DNA of 64,000 nt from Frankiales bacterium. Its GTDB lineage: Bacteria; Actinomycetota; Actinomycetes; JAFAQI01. How positions within the stretch are numbered: the first letter of the stretch is position 1; every line of letters begins with the position of its first letter. A program made the translations under genes and the position numbers. This document shows, piece by piece, positions 1 to 8,463 of this stretch. The notes beneath the pieces are model-generated. The model ran no database searches. It was not told where the DNA came from and saw only the letters and a program-made list of their open reading frames with translations. Location of the stretch: positions 1 to 64,000 of the forward strand of contig JAICXJ010000012.1 in the NCBI GenBank assembly GCA_025980465.1, in the 5' to 3' direction.

Positions 1-95
1 CGCCGAGCTTCCACATCGGCGGTGGGACTGACGAGGTGCAGCGCACCGTGATCGCCGAGCACGTCCTGGGCCTCCCTCGCGAACCGAAGCCCTGA
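1..95 (+). CDS. Acyl-CoA dehydrogenase, C-terminal end (cut by window start)
   Basis: The reading frame begins at base 3 and ends with TGA at 93-95, giving the last 30 residues. They contain the GGGTDEVQRTVIAEHVLGLP signature found at the C-terminus of acyl-CoA dehydrogenases, where it contacts FAD and the dimer interface. Most of the gene lies outside the window. It converges on the crotonase and dehydrogenase genes on the other strand, so both sides of this junction handle acyl-CoA esters. Confidence 0.88.
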   Translation, partial: PSFHIGGGTDEVQRTVIAEHVLGLPREPKP

Positions 96-101
96 CGCGC
101 G

Positions 102-899
102 CTACTTGCCGGTGAAGATCGGCGGGCGGCCGGCCAAGAACGCCGCCAGTCCTTCGATCCCGTCGGCGGTCGCAGCGGAGTGTGACAGCGCCTCGCCCTC
201 GGCCGCGAGGTGATCAGGGTAGGACCGTGACCAGCTGTCATGGACTAGGCGCTTGGTCGCGGCGAATGACCGGGTGGGGCCGGCAGCGAGCCGTTCGGCC
301 AGCGCCCTGGATTCAGTCACGAGCTCGTCGTCGCTCACCACTCGCGAGACCACGCCGAGCTGCAACGCTTCGGCGGCGGAAAGCGCTCGGTTGGTCAGTG
401 CGAGCTCCATGGTTCGTCGGGTCCCGATTAGCCGCGGAAGGAGCCAGCTCACGCCGCCGTCGGGAGACAGTCCGATCGCGTTGTAGGCGAAGACGATCTT
501 CGCGGACTCACTCGCAATGACGATGTCGCCGATGGCCAGCAACCCGATCCCCGCACCCGCCACCGCACCGTGAGCGGCGACGACCAGGGGCGCGTCAAGG
601 CGGGCCAGTACTGACAGCGCCGCGTGAAGATGCGAGGTCACATCGCGAAGATGCTGCGGCAGGTCCTTGCCGTGCGCCGCGAATGACTTGAGATCGCCAC
701 CGCCGCAGAACGCGCGGCCCGAGCCGTTGAGGAGTACGGCGCGGACGTTCGGGTCGTGGCTGATCGCGACCGCGACCTCGAGCAGTCGCTTGGCGAACGG
801 CAGGTCGATCGTGTTCAGGTTGTCGGGCCGGTCCAGCGTGACGTGCGCGAGGCCGCCGTTCGTGCGCAGCGCGACCCCGCCGGTCGTGGTGTCAGTCAT
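102..899 (-). CDS. Enoyl-CoA hydratase/isomerase family protein, PaaG-like
   Basis: A 265-residue crotonase-fold protein. The oxyanion-hole segment FCGGGDL is at residues 64-70 and AGAGIGL at 114-120. Both glutamates used by classical enoyl-CoA hydratases are missing: GxxCEL is replaced by GAGIGL, and the PEI position reads NAI. Asp147 in SPDGG matches the single acidic residue of PaaG-type isomerases, so isomerisation is more likely than hydration; this is inference. The ATG at 899 overlaps the stop of the upstream dehydrogenase by 4 bp (ATGA), implying translational coupling. The substrate is unknown. Confidence 0.88.
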   Translation of the reverse strand: MTDTTTGGVALRTNGGLAHVTLDRPDNLNTIDLPFAKRLLEVAVAISHDPNVRAVLLNGSGRAFCGGGDLKSFAAHGKDLPQHLRDVTSHLHAALSVLARLDAPLVVAAHGAVAGAGIGLLAIGDIVIASESAKIVFAYNAIGLSPDGGVSWLLPRLIGTRRTMELALTNRALSAAEALQLGVVSRVVSDDELVTESRALAERLAAGPTRSFAATKRLVHDSWSRSYPDHLAAEGEALSHSAATADGIEGLAAFLAGRPPIFTGK

Positions 900-2107
900 C
901 GCGGCGACAGTCTCCAGGACGACTCCTTGTCGACACGCGGCTCGCCAGGCAGCCCGAGCACCCGCTCACCGAGGATGTTGCGCATGACGTCGGTCGTGCC
1001 GCCGCCGATCGACGTACCGCGGCTCACCAGGTAGCAATAGGTGATCTCCGCGTCGTCGCTGTCGTCAAGCGCTCCGCCGTCGCCGCCCATCAAGGTCGGT
1101 TGTGTCATCTCGTAGCTGTCGATCAGCAGCGCGGACGGGCCGGCGAGCTGCATGCACAATTCCCAGATGCGTTGCTGGTTCAGTGCCATCGCGAGCTTGG
1201 TCGTCGAGTTCTCAGGCCCCGGTGTGCCACGTTCGAGACTCGCCTTCGCCCGGGTGGCGGTGAGCCGGATGACCTCGGTCTCGATCCAGGTCTGAAGAAG
1301 CGCGTCGCGCAGCGCCGGGTCGCTTCGGCCGGTCTCGCGCCACAGCCGGACGGCATTGCTGATAGGTCCGCTGCCGCGTTTCGTCATGGTGAGCCCGGAC
1401 AGCGCGAGCCGTTCGTTCATGAGGGTGGTCACGGCCACCTGCCAGCCCTGTCCGACCTCGCCGAGGCGATGAGCGTCGGGGATTCGTACGTCGGTGAAGA
1501 ACACCTCGTTGAACTCGGCGTCGCCGGTGATCTGACGCAGTGGCCGGACCTCGACTCCGGGCGCCGTCATGTCGACGATGAAGTAGCTGAGTCCGGCGTG
1601 CTTCGGAGCGTCCGGATCCGTGCGAGCGAGCAGTAACCCCCAGCGCGCGATGTGGGCGAGCGTCGTCCAGACCTTCTGGCCGTTGACCACCCAGTCATCG
1701 CCGTCCCGGACCGCCATCGTCGACAGGTTCGCGACGTCGCTTCCGGCGCCGGGCTCGCTGAACAGCTGACACCAGATCTCCTCGCAGCTGAACAGCGGCC
1801 GTAGCAACCGGTGCTTGAGGTCAGCGCAGGCCCAGGCGTTGATCGTCGGCCCCGCCATCCCGACGCCCATGAAGTTGCGCAGCACGTTGCTCGGTGCGCC
1901 GGCTGCCCGCAGCGCCTCATCGACTGGCATCTGAAGGCGCGGATCCAGGCCGAGACCCCCGAGACCCTCCGGAAACTGGACCCAGGCCAGGCCAGCGTCG
2001 TACTGCGCTGCCCAGAATTCCTCGGGTGGGGTTGTCGCCGGCGGGTACGCCGCAACAAGCTGGGCGACGCGAGCCTTGACCGCGTCGACGCCAGCGCGGT
2101 CAGGCAT
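896..2107 (-). CDS. Acyl-CoA dehydrogenase
   Basis: A 403-residue flavoprotein of the acyl-CoA dehydrogenase family, which oxidises acyl-CoA to enoyl-CoA and passes electrons to ETF. The FAD/substrate motif [12 protein letters not shown] is at residues 115-126, VNGQKVWTT at 141-149, and the C-terminal signature [20 protein letters not shown] is present. The last 11 residues run past the usual end. Its start overlaps the end of the amidase reading frame by 8 bp and its stop overlaps the crotonase start by 4 bp, so the three form one minus-strand operon. The catalytic base cannot be assigned with confidence from sequence alone. Confidence 0.92.
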   Translation of the reverse strand: MPDRAGVDAVKARVAQLVAAYPPATTPPEEFWAAQYDAGLAWVQFPEGLGGLGLDPRLQMPVDEALRAAGAPSNVLRNFMGVGMAGPTINAWACADLKHRLLRPLFSCEEIWCQLFSEPGAGSDVANLSTMAVRDGDDWVVNGQKVWTTLAHIARWGLLLARTDPDAPKHAGLSYFIVDMTAPGVEVRPLRQITGDAEFNEVFFTDVRIPDAHRLGEVGQGWQVAVTTLMNERLALSGLTMTKRGSGPISNAVRLWRETGRSDPALRDALLQTWIETEVIRLTATRAKASLERGTPGPENSTTKLAMALNQQRIWELCMQLAGPSALLIDSYEMTQPTLMGGDGGALDDSDDAEITYCYLVSRGTSIGGGTTDVMRNILGERVLGLPGEPRVDKESSWRLSPR

Positions 2108-3473
2108 TGGCGAGATCGGGCTCGGTGGCGAATCGCGGTGGGTGTCGCGGCCAGGGGTGTGCCTGCTCGATCTGGCGTGCGACGGAGAGGATCAGGGCTT
2201 CGGCACCGCGAGGCCCGACGACTTGCACCGACGGCGGGACCCGGTCGGGCTCGGCACGGACCGGGATCGCGGCGGCCGGCATTCCGGCGACGTTCCATTG
2301 CGGGGTGAAGCCCGCGAACATCGACGCCCTCATGTTGGCGATCCAGCTTCGGCGTGACCAGCCCTCCGCTGGGATCCGCCAGTACGCGACCGTCGGCGTG
2401 AGCAGTAGGTCGTAGTGGCCGAAGAAGTCGACCATTCGCTGGTAAAAGGCGTGGTATTGCTGTTCACGCAGCAACCCGAACCGTTCGATCATCCGGCCGA
2501 TCAGCACGCCGGGCACCGTCCGATGCTCGAGCTGACGGATCGAAAGCCCAGTCGCCTCCTGCGCGATCCCGGCCAGGCCGCGGGCACCCGCGATCGCCAT
2601 GATGTCGTTGCCATACGGCGGGTCGGCGGGCACGACCTCGTGCCCGCTGTCGCGAAGGACACCGGCGATCGTGTCGACCGCGGCGAGATACCGCGGGTCT
2701 AGCTTCCCGGTCATGACCGGCTTCACGGACAGCGCGATCCGCAGCGACGACGCCGGTGGGCTGACGATGGCGAGTTCGGGGCGCTGTGCCATCACCGACA
2801 GCCCGAGTGCCGCGTCCGCGACGGTGGTGGCGAGCGGGCCGTGGGCGGCGAGGCCGTGCCACTCGGCGGGCTTGACGCTGGGCACGAGGTCGAGGCCGGG
2901 CTTGATGCCGAACAGGCCACAGGCTGCGGACGGGATCCGGATCGAGCCGCCACCATCGCTGCCGTGGGCGAGCGCCACCATCCCGCTGGCGACGGCGGCG
3001 GCGCTGCCGCCGCTCGAGCCACCCGAAGCGAGCGTGGGGTCCCACGGGCTGCGAGTCACCCCGAACGCGCTGTCAGTCGTCGCTCAACCGCACATCTCCG
3101 GGACCCGGGTCTTGCCGACGATGACGGCTCCGGCGTCGCGCAGCCGGGTCACGAGGGTTGCATCGGCGGCTCGCGGTCCCGGGTCCGTCGCCAGTGATCC
3201 GTTGCGGGTAGGCAGACCCGCGATGTCAACGTGGTCCTTGATCGCGATGGGGACGCCAGCCAGTGGCAGTTGCGAGAGGTCATCGCGGGCGTCGATGGCG
3301 GCCGCGTCGGCGAGCGCCCGGTCGGCGCACACCAGCTGGAACGCGCCGAGCTGTGAGTCGACGGCGCAGATCCGCTCGAGGTGGGCCCGGGTGACGGCCC
3401 CTGCGGTCACCGATCGGTTGCGAACCAGCTCGGCCAGCTCCGCGGCTGTCCGCCCCACCAGTTGGTCGTCCAT
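2100..3473 (-). pseudogene. Amidase-signature hydrolase interrupted by an in-frame TGA
   Basis: The frame from ATG 3473 to the stop at 2100 would give 457 codons, normal for an amidase-signature enzyme. Codon 130 is TGA (3086-3084). The same frame continues on both sides: KTRVPEMCG before it and [16 protein letters not shown] after it, as in intact amidases. The Ser-cisSer-Lys site is split: Lys79 (IAIKD) lies before the stop and [10 protein letters not shown] after it. Many relatives have tryptophan near this position, so TGG to TGA is the simplest cause. A GTG at 3059 could restart translation but would lack the catalytic lysine. It could be a true pseudogene, a readthrough gene or a sequencing error. 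Confidence 0.85.
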
Positions 3474-3626
3474 CGCCTGACCGTCCTCGACTCGACGCCG
3501 CCGTCCGCTGCGTTAGTCGTTGTTAACATCCGCGGATTGGCCGGTCAAGCCTGGTCGGTCCGTCGCTATCGGGCTACGGTGCCCGCAACACCAGGAGTGG
3601 CTCGGCCGATTGCTACGGGAGGCACG

Positions 3627-3923
3627 ATGGGGTTCATCCAGATCATCGAGTACCGGACCAGCCGGATCGATGAATTCAACACGGCGCTCGACGAGTGGCT
3701 AGCGACGACCCAAGGCCGGCGGGCTGGGACCCGGGCCATGCAGACGAAGGACCGCGACGCCGACAACACCTACCTGCAGATCGTGGAGTTCCCGTCGTAT
3801 GAGGAAGCAATGGCCAACTCCAACCTGCCGGAGACGAGCGACTTTGCCGCCACGCTCAGCTCGTATTGCGACGGTCCGCCAACATTCCGCAACCTTGACG
3901 TGCTCCGCGAGGAGAAGATGTAG
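3627..3923 (+). CDS. Small hypothetical protein, dimeric alpha/beta-barrel type
   Basis: A 98-residue protein starting at ATG 3627, chosen because a GGGAGG ribosome site sits at 3617-3622. The pattern of an N-terminal strand (FIQIIEYRT), helices, a second strand (TYLQIVEFPS) and a YEEAMANS helix resembles small dimeric ferredoxin-like-barrel proteins such as the antibiotic-biosynthesis-monooxygenase group. No catalytic residue can be named. It lies alone between the divergent amidase operon and the cyclase gene. Confidence 0.72.
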   Translation: MGFIQIIEYRTSRIDEFNTALDEWLATTQGRRAGTRAMQTKDRDADNTYLQIVEFPSYEEAMANSNLPETSDFAATLSSYCDGPPTFRNLDVLREEKM

Positions 3924-4003
3924 CCACACCACTCCAGATCGGATCCGTTGAGCGTGCTCGGCCAGGGATGATGGTCGGGACGGGCGCGCGATAAGGGTGT
4001 GGA

Positions 4004-6475
4004 GTGGCAGAGCAGCCGAGCGGCACGGTCACCCTTGTGTTCACCGACATCGAGGGTTCGACCCGGCTGATGCACGCCCTCGGCGAGAGCCAGTATCGGG
4101 CCGCGCTTGGCGAGCACCGGAGGATCGTCCGCAGCGCCTTCACCCGCAACGGCGGCTACGAGGTCGACTACGAAGGCGACTCCTTCTTCTACACCTTCCA
4201 GACCGCCGACGACGCCATCGCCGCGGTCGTTGAAGCGCAGCAAGGCCTCGCCGACGGACCGGTGACGATCCGGGTGGGTGTCCACACCGGCAGCCCGCAG
4301 CTGGACCCGCCGAAGTACGTCGGGATGGCGGTCCACCAAACTGCGCGGATCATGAGCGCTGCGCACGGCGGCCAGGTGTTGCTGTCGGGGGCGACCCGCG
4401 AACTTCTCAACGCCGAGGTCGCGGTGTCCGACCTCGGGCAGCACCGGCTCAAGGACATTGCTGGCCCGGTCCACCTCTTCCAGCTCGGCAGTGACACCTT
4501 CCCGCCTCCGAAGTCGATCGCGGCGTCGAACCTGCCGACGCCGGTCACACCACTGCTCGGTCGCGACGAGCAGCTCGACGATGCAACGCGTCGGCTCGAC
4601 GCGACCCGGTTGCTCACCATCACCGGCCCGGGCGGAACCGGCAAGACCCGGTTCGCGGTCGAGCTCGCCACTCGATCGCGGCGGCAGTTCCCGGACGGTG
4701 TCGTGTGGGTGGCGCTCGACGCCGTACCGGATTCCGCCGCAGTGAGCGACACGATCGCTAACACGATGGGCGCGAAGGTGCCGCCGGCGGAACACGTCGG
4801 CGACAAACGGATCCTGCTCGTCCTCGATAACTTCGAGCAGGTCGTCGACGCGGCACCCGCTGTCGCGCAGCTCGTCGCGGCCTGCCCCCACCTGCGCGTC
4901 GTCGTCACCAGCCGTGAACTGTTGCGGGTCGTCGGCGAGAGTGAGCTCCCGCTGCCACCGCTCGCCATCGATCCGGCAGTTGAGCTGTTCTGTGACCGGG
5001 CCGGGATCGCGCCGACCTCGGTCATCGCCGAACTGTGCGAGAAGCTCGACCGGCTCCCGCTGGCCCTCGAACTCGCTGCGACCAGGGCCCGAATCCTGCG
5101 CCCTGAGGAACTGCTCGACCGGCTCGGCCAACGACTCGACCTGCTCAAAGGACGGCGCGACGCCGACCCGCGGCAGCAGACGCTGCGCGCGACGATCGAG
5201 TGGTCCCACGACCTGCTCACCGATGAGGAGCGAGCACTGTTCGCCGCACTCGGCGTGTTCGTCGGCGGCTTCACACTTCCCGCCGCCGAGGAGATCTGCG
5301 ACGCCGACCTCGACGTTCTGCAGTCGCTGCATGACAAGAGCCTCGTCACCGCCGACGCCGGCCGGTTCGCGATGCTGGAGACGATCCGGGAGTTCGCGAG
5401 GGAGCGCTTCGACCGACTTCCGACCGCGGCCGAGATCACGCGTCGGCACGCCGAGTGGTACGCCGACCTCGCGGCTGAGGGGAAGCCGGCACTCGAAGGA
5501 ACGATGGAGCAGCGGCGATGGCTCGCGATCCTCACCGCTGAGCTCGGCAACATCCGGGCCGCACTCGCCTGGTCGCGTGATGCGGAGCCGACGATCATGC
5601 TCGGGCTGACCAGCCGGCTGGGCATCTTCTTCTGGCTCGCCGGCTATCCCGCCGAGGCGCTCGGCTGGATCGAGGAGGCGCTCGCCGCCTGCGCCGGTCT
5701 TGGCGATGAGGTGGATGCGGCACGGGCCGACACCCGTGAGTTCGGTGCCTGGCTTGCGACCTTCCTCGGCCAGACCGACCGCGCCGCGGCCCACGCGGAG
5801 TCCTGCGCCGAGCTTCATCGCAAGCACGGCAACGATCGCGGGCTGGGTCGCGCATTGCGCGAGCTGGCGAAGGTGACCTCCGACCGCGGCGAGAAGGCGC
5901 TGGCCCGGTCACAGCTCGAGGAGGCTGCGCTCCTGTCGCGCCGCGCGAGCGACGACTGGAACCTCGCGATCGCCCTGAACAACCTCGGCGACCTCGCCTT
6001 GTCCGAGTCGAACTTTAAAGACGCCCTCCAGCTCTGCGGCGAGAGCCTCGAGCTCCGCAGGCCCCGCGGCGACCTCTGGGGCAGCGCGATCTGTCAACTC
6101 AACTTGGGATTCGCCTCGATGGGACTCGAGCAGTACGACGAGGCCCGTCGGGCCTTCGCCGCCTCCTTGGAGCTGGCCGATGAGGTCGGCCCGATGGTGC
6201 TGGTGGCCGAGTCGCTGGTGATGCTGGCCGCGGTCGACGTCGAACGCGATCCGCAACGCGCGGCGTACCTGATCGGCGCCAGCGAGGTCGTGTTCAGCCG
6301 CACCGACGAGGTGTTGCAGAAGTGGGAAGCCGAACTCCTCGAACGGACCATCGCCGGAGCCCGGACGCGGCTGACGGCCGAGGAGTTCGAGGTTGCTGCT
6401 GACCGCGGTCGCAACGCCGACCGCGCGGAGGTCTTACGAGTCGCGACAGCTATCGAATCGCCGCAGCAGCGCTAA
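4004..6475 (+). CDS. Class III adenylate/guanylate cyclase domain fused to an NB-ARC-like ATPase and TPR region
   Basis: An 823-residue signalling protein starting at GTG 4004. Residues 8-160 form a class III cyclase domain: metal-binding Asp14 (FTDIEGST) and Asp59 (EGDS) are present. The usual Asn-x3-Arg transition-state pair reads His111-x3-Arg115. An ATPase follows with Walker A GPGGTGKT at 208-215 and Walker B-like LLVLDNFE near 270. The C-terminal third is helical and TPR-like. The layout matches actinobacterial cyclase-ATPase proteins related to LuxR/MalT-type STAND regulators, but no DNA-binding domain is visible. Activity is uncertain because of the Asn-to-His change. Confidence 0.88.
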   Translation: MAEQPSGTVTLVFTDIEGSTRLMHALGESQYRAALGEHRRIVRSAFTRNGGYEVDYEGDSFFYTFQTADDAIAAVVEAQQGLADGPVTIRVGVHTGSPQLDPPKYVGMAVHQTARIMSAAHGGQVLLSGATRELLNAEVAVSDLGQHRLKDIAGPVHLFQLGSDTFPPPKSIAASNLPTPVTPLLGRDEQLDDATRRLDATRLLTITGPGGTGKTRFAVELATRSRRQFPDGVVWVALDAVPDSAAVSDTIANTMGAKVPPAEHVGDKRILLVLDNFEQVVDAAPAVAQLVAACPHLRVVVTSRELLRVVGESELPLPPLAIDPAVELFCDRAGIAPTSVIAELCEKLDRLPLALELAATRARILRPEELLDRLGQRLDLLKGRRDADPRQQTLRATIEWSHDLLTDEERALFAALGVFVGGFTLPAAEEICDADLDVLQSLHDKSLVTADAGRFAMLETIREFARERFDRLPTAAEITRRHAEWYADLAAEGKPALEGTMEQRRWLAILTAELGNIRAALAWSRDAEPTIMLGLTSRLGIFFWLAGYPAEALGWIEEALAACAGLGDEVDAARADTREFGAWLATFLGQTDRAAAHAESCAELHRKHGNDRGLGRALRELAKVTSDRGEKALARSQLEEAALLSRRASDDWNLAIALNNLGDLALSESNFKDALQLCGESLELRRPRGDLWGSAICQLNLGFASMGLEQYDEARRAFAASLELADEVGPMVLVAESLVMLAAVDVERDPQRAAYLIGASEVVFSRTDEVLQKWEAELLERTIAGARTRLTAEEFEVAADRGRNADRAEVLRVATAIESPQQR

Positions 6476-6476
6476 G

Positions 6477-6689
6477 TCAGCCGCTGGACCGCCGGCGACC
6501 TGTCGACATCGCTTCCAGCAGCGTGTCGGCACCCGGGACAAAAACGCCGGTCTTTCCGGTGGCGTCCCATCGGACCACGTACGGCGGGGTGCCGTCGGGG
6601 CCGTGCGTCTCGACGATCTCGCCGGCTCGGTCCGGCTCTCCGACGCGCGCCGATCGAACGATGAAGTGGTCACCAGGCTTTGCGTGCAT
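6477..6689 (-). CDS. DUF1918 domain protein
   Basis: A 70-residue protein starting at ATG 6689, fixed by a strong AAAGGAGG ribosome site at 6698-6705; longer upstream extensions are not supported. The sequence AKPGDHFIV, GEIVETHGPDGTPPY and VVRW follows the DUF1918 pattern of small actinobacterial beta-barrel proteins. Their function is not established. The gene converges on the cyclase gene with a 1-bp gap and lies downstream of merR on the same strand. Confidence 0.9.
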   Translation of the reverse strand: MHAKPGDHFIVRSARVGEPDRAGEIVETHGPDGTPPYVVRWDATGKTGVFVPGADTLLEAMSTGRRRSSG

Positions 6690-6741
6690 TCGTTGCCTCC
6701 TTTGAATCGGGTCCGCGAGTCGTCCGATTCCGGGCAGTCCC

Positions 6742-6779
6742 AGCCTCGCCCTGACGGGCGCAGAAGGCAAGCCGAGGCT
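6742..6779 (-). terminator. Weak hairpin after the merR gene
   Basis: Arms AGCCTCG (6742-6748) and CGAGGCT (6773-6779) form an imperfect stem, with a small GCCC/GGGC inner stem. It overlaps the merR stop codon. There is no U-tract, so terminator function is only suggested. Confidence 0.3.
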
Positions 6780-7186
6780 CAACCCTCCGGCGCATCGGAG
6801 AGGCGGCGGTCGATCTCAGCGCCCATGACCCTGCAGTCAGTCGCAGGGTGGTCGTACCGGCAGTTCAGCGCGGCGGCCAGCAGCTCCCGGGATCGCTGCA
6901 GCATGGCGATCTCGGCTTCGAGCGCTGTCAGTCGGCGCCGGCCGATCGCCTTCCATTCCGCCGCGGTCGTGGCGCTGAGGACGCCGTCGATGTCATCGAG
7001 TGACAGTCCAGCATCCTGCAGCAGGCCGATGAACACCAGCCGGCGCAACGTCTCGATCCGATAGCGGCGCTGGCCCGAGCTGCGCGCGTCAGCCGGCAGC
7101 AGGCCGCGCCGTTCGTAGTAGCGGATGGTGGAGGTGGGGACGCCGGCCTGCCTCGCCACGTCGCCGATCGGGTAAAGGTCCGTCAC
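6779..7186 (-). CDS. MerR family transcriptional regulator
   Basis: A 135-residue regulator. The N-terminal winged helix-turn-helix is clear (YPIGDVARQAGVPTSTIRYY, residues 4-23, then ERRGLL and RRYR), followed by a coiled-coil dimerisation region. The C-terminal segment carries two cysteines (NCRYDHPATDC), which could bind a metal or thiol ligand, but no specific inducer can be named. GTG 7186 is chosen because the HTH starts right after it and a MerR-type promoter lies just upstream, so the transcript may be leaderless. It is divergent from a methyltransferase gene and probably controls both. Confidence 0.9.
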   Translation of the reverse strand: MTDLYPIGDVARQAGVPTSTIRYYERRGLLPADARSSGQRRYRIETLRRLVFIGLLQDAGLSLDDIDGVLSATTAAEWKAIGRRRLTALEAEIAMLQRSRELLAAALNCRYDHPATDCRVMGAEIDRRLSDAPEG

Positions 7187-7191
7187 GCCAG

Positions 7192-7222
7192 CTATTGACT
7201 TGAACCCGGGTTCAACTGTCAA
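7192..7222. promoter_or_regulatory. MerR-type bidirectional promoter with 16-bp perfect palindrome
   Basis: TTGAACCCGGGTTCAA at 7200-7215 is a perfect palindrome. On the minus strand it lies inside a 19-bp spacer between TTGACA (7222-7217) and CAATAG (7197-7192), the long spacing typical of MerR-controlled promoters. On the plus strand TTGACT (7195-7200) is followed after 19 bp by a weak -10 near 7220. Both predicted starts fall at or next to the start codons of merR (7186) and the methyltransferase (7232). Confidence 0.7.
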
Positions 7223-7231
7223 CGTCGCGGC

Positions 7232-7846
7232 ATGACCTCCCGCAACCTCAGCGTCCCCAATCACCACGCCCACTACCCGCACTTCATCGGATTCGGTGGG
7301 CTGCTCGCTGCCGCCAGCATGGTGCTCGGCCGTCAGAGCGACGCCCGGCTGGCTGCGCAGCGCAGTGGCCTGCACCCGGGCGACACCGTGGTCGACATCG
7401 GCTGCGGTCCCGGCGCGGCGGCGCGGCACGCTGCCCGGCTGGGCGCCAGGGTCACCGGGGTCGACCCGGCTCGGGTGATGCTGCGGGTCGCTCGGCTGCT
7501 GACCAGGTCCAGGTCGGTCCGTTACCTGGCGGGCTCGGCCGAGCAGCTGCCGCTGCCCGACGGCGCCACCTCGGTGGTCTGGACGATCGCGTCGGTGCAT
7601 CACTGGTCCGAGGTCGATGCCGGGCTGAGCGAGGCCCGTCGGGTTCTTGCACCGGGCGGTCGGTTCGTGGCGATCGAGAAGCAGACCCAACCAGGCGCCC
7701 GCGGCCACGCCAGCCACGGCTGGACCGACGAGCAAGCAGAAGCATTCGCCGAGCGCTGCCGCGCCCACGGCTTCACCGACGTAGCGGTCGGACAGCACTC
7801 GACCGGCCGGCGTCAGACGGTGAGCGTGACCGCCGCGACCCTCTGA
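7232..7846 (+). CDS. SAM-dependent methyltransferase, class I
   Basis: A 204-residue class I methyltransferase. The SAM-binding motif VDIGCGPG is at residues 54-61, an acidic residue after the second strand is seen in TGVDPA, and SEARRVLAPGGRFV is the typical post-motif III segment. The substrate is unknown. It starts at ATG 7232, right at the predicted transcription start of the shared MerR promoter, with no ribosome site. Being divergent from merR, it is probably induced by the MerR ligand. Confidence 0.88.
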   Translation: MTSRNLSVPNHHAHYPHFIGFGGLLAAASMVLGRQSDARLAAQRSGLHPGDTVVDIGCGPGAAARHAARLGARVTGVDPARVMLRVARLLTRSRSVRYLAGSAEQLPLPDGATSVVWTIASVHHWSEVDAGLSEARRVLAPGGRFVAIEKQTQPGARGHASHGWTDEQAEAFAERCRAHGFTDVAVGQHSTGRRQTVSVTAATL

Positions 7847-7866
7847 ATCTGCGACGTGACGCAGAT
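7847..7866 (+). terminator. Hairpin immediately after the methyltransferase stop
   Basis: ATCTGCG (7847-7853) and CGCAGAT (7860-7866) form a perfect 7-bp stem around ACGTGA, starting at the first base after the TGA. No U-tract follows, so it may be a weak terminator or a protein-binding palindrome. Confidence 0.4.
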
Positions 7867-7879
7867 CGCCGCGCTCTGC

Positions 7880-7939
7880 GTGCTTGCTACTGCTAGCACC
7901 GGGTAGACCTGGGAGCGAATCACCTTTCCCAGACCTACC
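7880..7939 (+). promoter_or_regulatory. Leader of the csbD-like gene: possible alternative-sigma promoter and hairpin
   Basis: GGGTAG at 7901-7906 with GCTT about 15 bp upstream resembles the GTTT-N15-GGGTA pattern of SigB/SigF-type stress promoters. Arms GGTAGACCTGGGA (7902-7914) and TCCCAGACCTACC (7927-7939) form a 13-bp stem with two mismatches that ends right before the AAGGAG ribosome site at 7940-7945. The -10 match and the hairpin overlap, so they cannot both act as proposed without qualification. Confidence 0.4.
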
Positions 7940-7950
7940 AAGGAGATCTT

Positions 7951-8463
7951 GTGTCAAATACCGACTCGGGACCCATCAGCGGTCTCACCGAGCGGCTGAA
8001 GGGTACGGCGAAGCAGGTCGCCGGCGCCGTCACCGGCAATGAGGACCTCAAGCGTGAGGGCGAGATGCACCATGACAAGGCCGAGGCTGCCGCCGAGGCG
8101 GCGAAGCTGAAGGCCGACGCGGAGCGCGAGGAGAACAAGGCAGAGCTCGTCGCCCGCGAGCAGGAGGTCGAGGCCGAGCGCCAGCGGATCGCTGCCGAAG
8201 CCGCGGCCGAGCGCCGTGAAGACGAGATCGAGCGCGAGCGCCTCGTCGAAGAGCAGCGGATCGAGGCCGAGGCCCGGCGCCGTGAAGCTGCCGCGGAGCA
8301 ACAGGCGCAGGCCCAGCAAGAAGCGCTCAACCGCCAGGACAAGCAGGCCGCGATCGAGCGGGCGAAGGCGGAGCAGGAAGCAGCCGAGCTGAAGGCGCAG
8401 GCAGCCGAAGCAGAGCAGCACGCCGAGCTGCTCGACCCCGACAACGTGGAGGCACGTTCATGA
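7951..8463 (+). CDS. CsbD-like protein with long charged coiled coil
   Basis: A 170-residue protein starting at GTG 7951 behind an AAGGAG site. Residues 10-50 match the CsbD pattern (LTERLKGTAKQVAGAVTGNE), a family linked to general stress in bacteria. Residues 50-160 are almost only Ala, Glu, Arg, Lys and Gln and should form one long coiled coil. There is no signal peptide or membrane segment. Its stop overlaps the start of the next gene by 4 bp (ATGA), so both are probably made together, perhaps as coiled-coil partners. Confidence 0.85.
   Translation: MSNTDSGPISGLTERLKGTAKQVAGAVTGNEDLKREGEMHHDKAEAAAEAAKLKADAEREENKAELVAREQEVEAERQRIAAEAAAERREDEIERERLVEEQRIEAEARRREAAAEQQAQAQQEALNRQDKQAAIERAKAEQEAAELKAQAAEAEQHAELLDPDNVEARS

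Noticed and set aside
3084..3086. TGA as a selenocysteine codon
   Set aside because: No selenium chemistry is known in amidase-signature enzymes, and the aligned position is usually tryptophan or another large residue, not cysteine; a nonsense mutation is simpler.
3770..5827. 685-residue open frame on the minus strand opposite the cyclase-ATPase gene
   Set aside because: It is the antisense shadow of a gene with clear cyclase and ATPase motifs; its composition (Arg/Glu/Gly/Asp-rich, no motifs) is typical of high-GC shadows.
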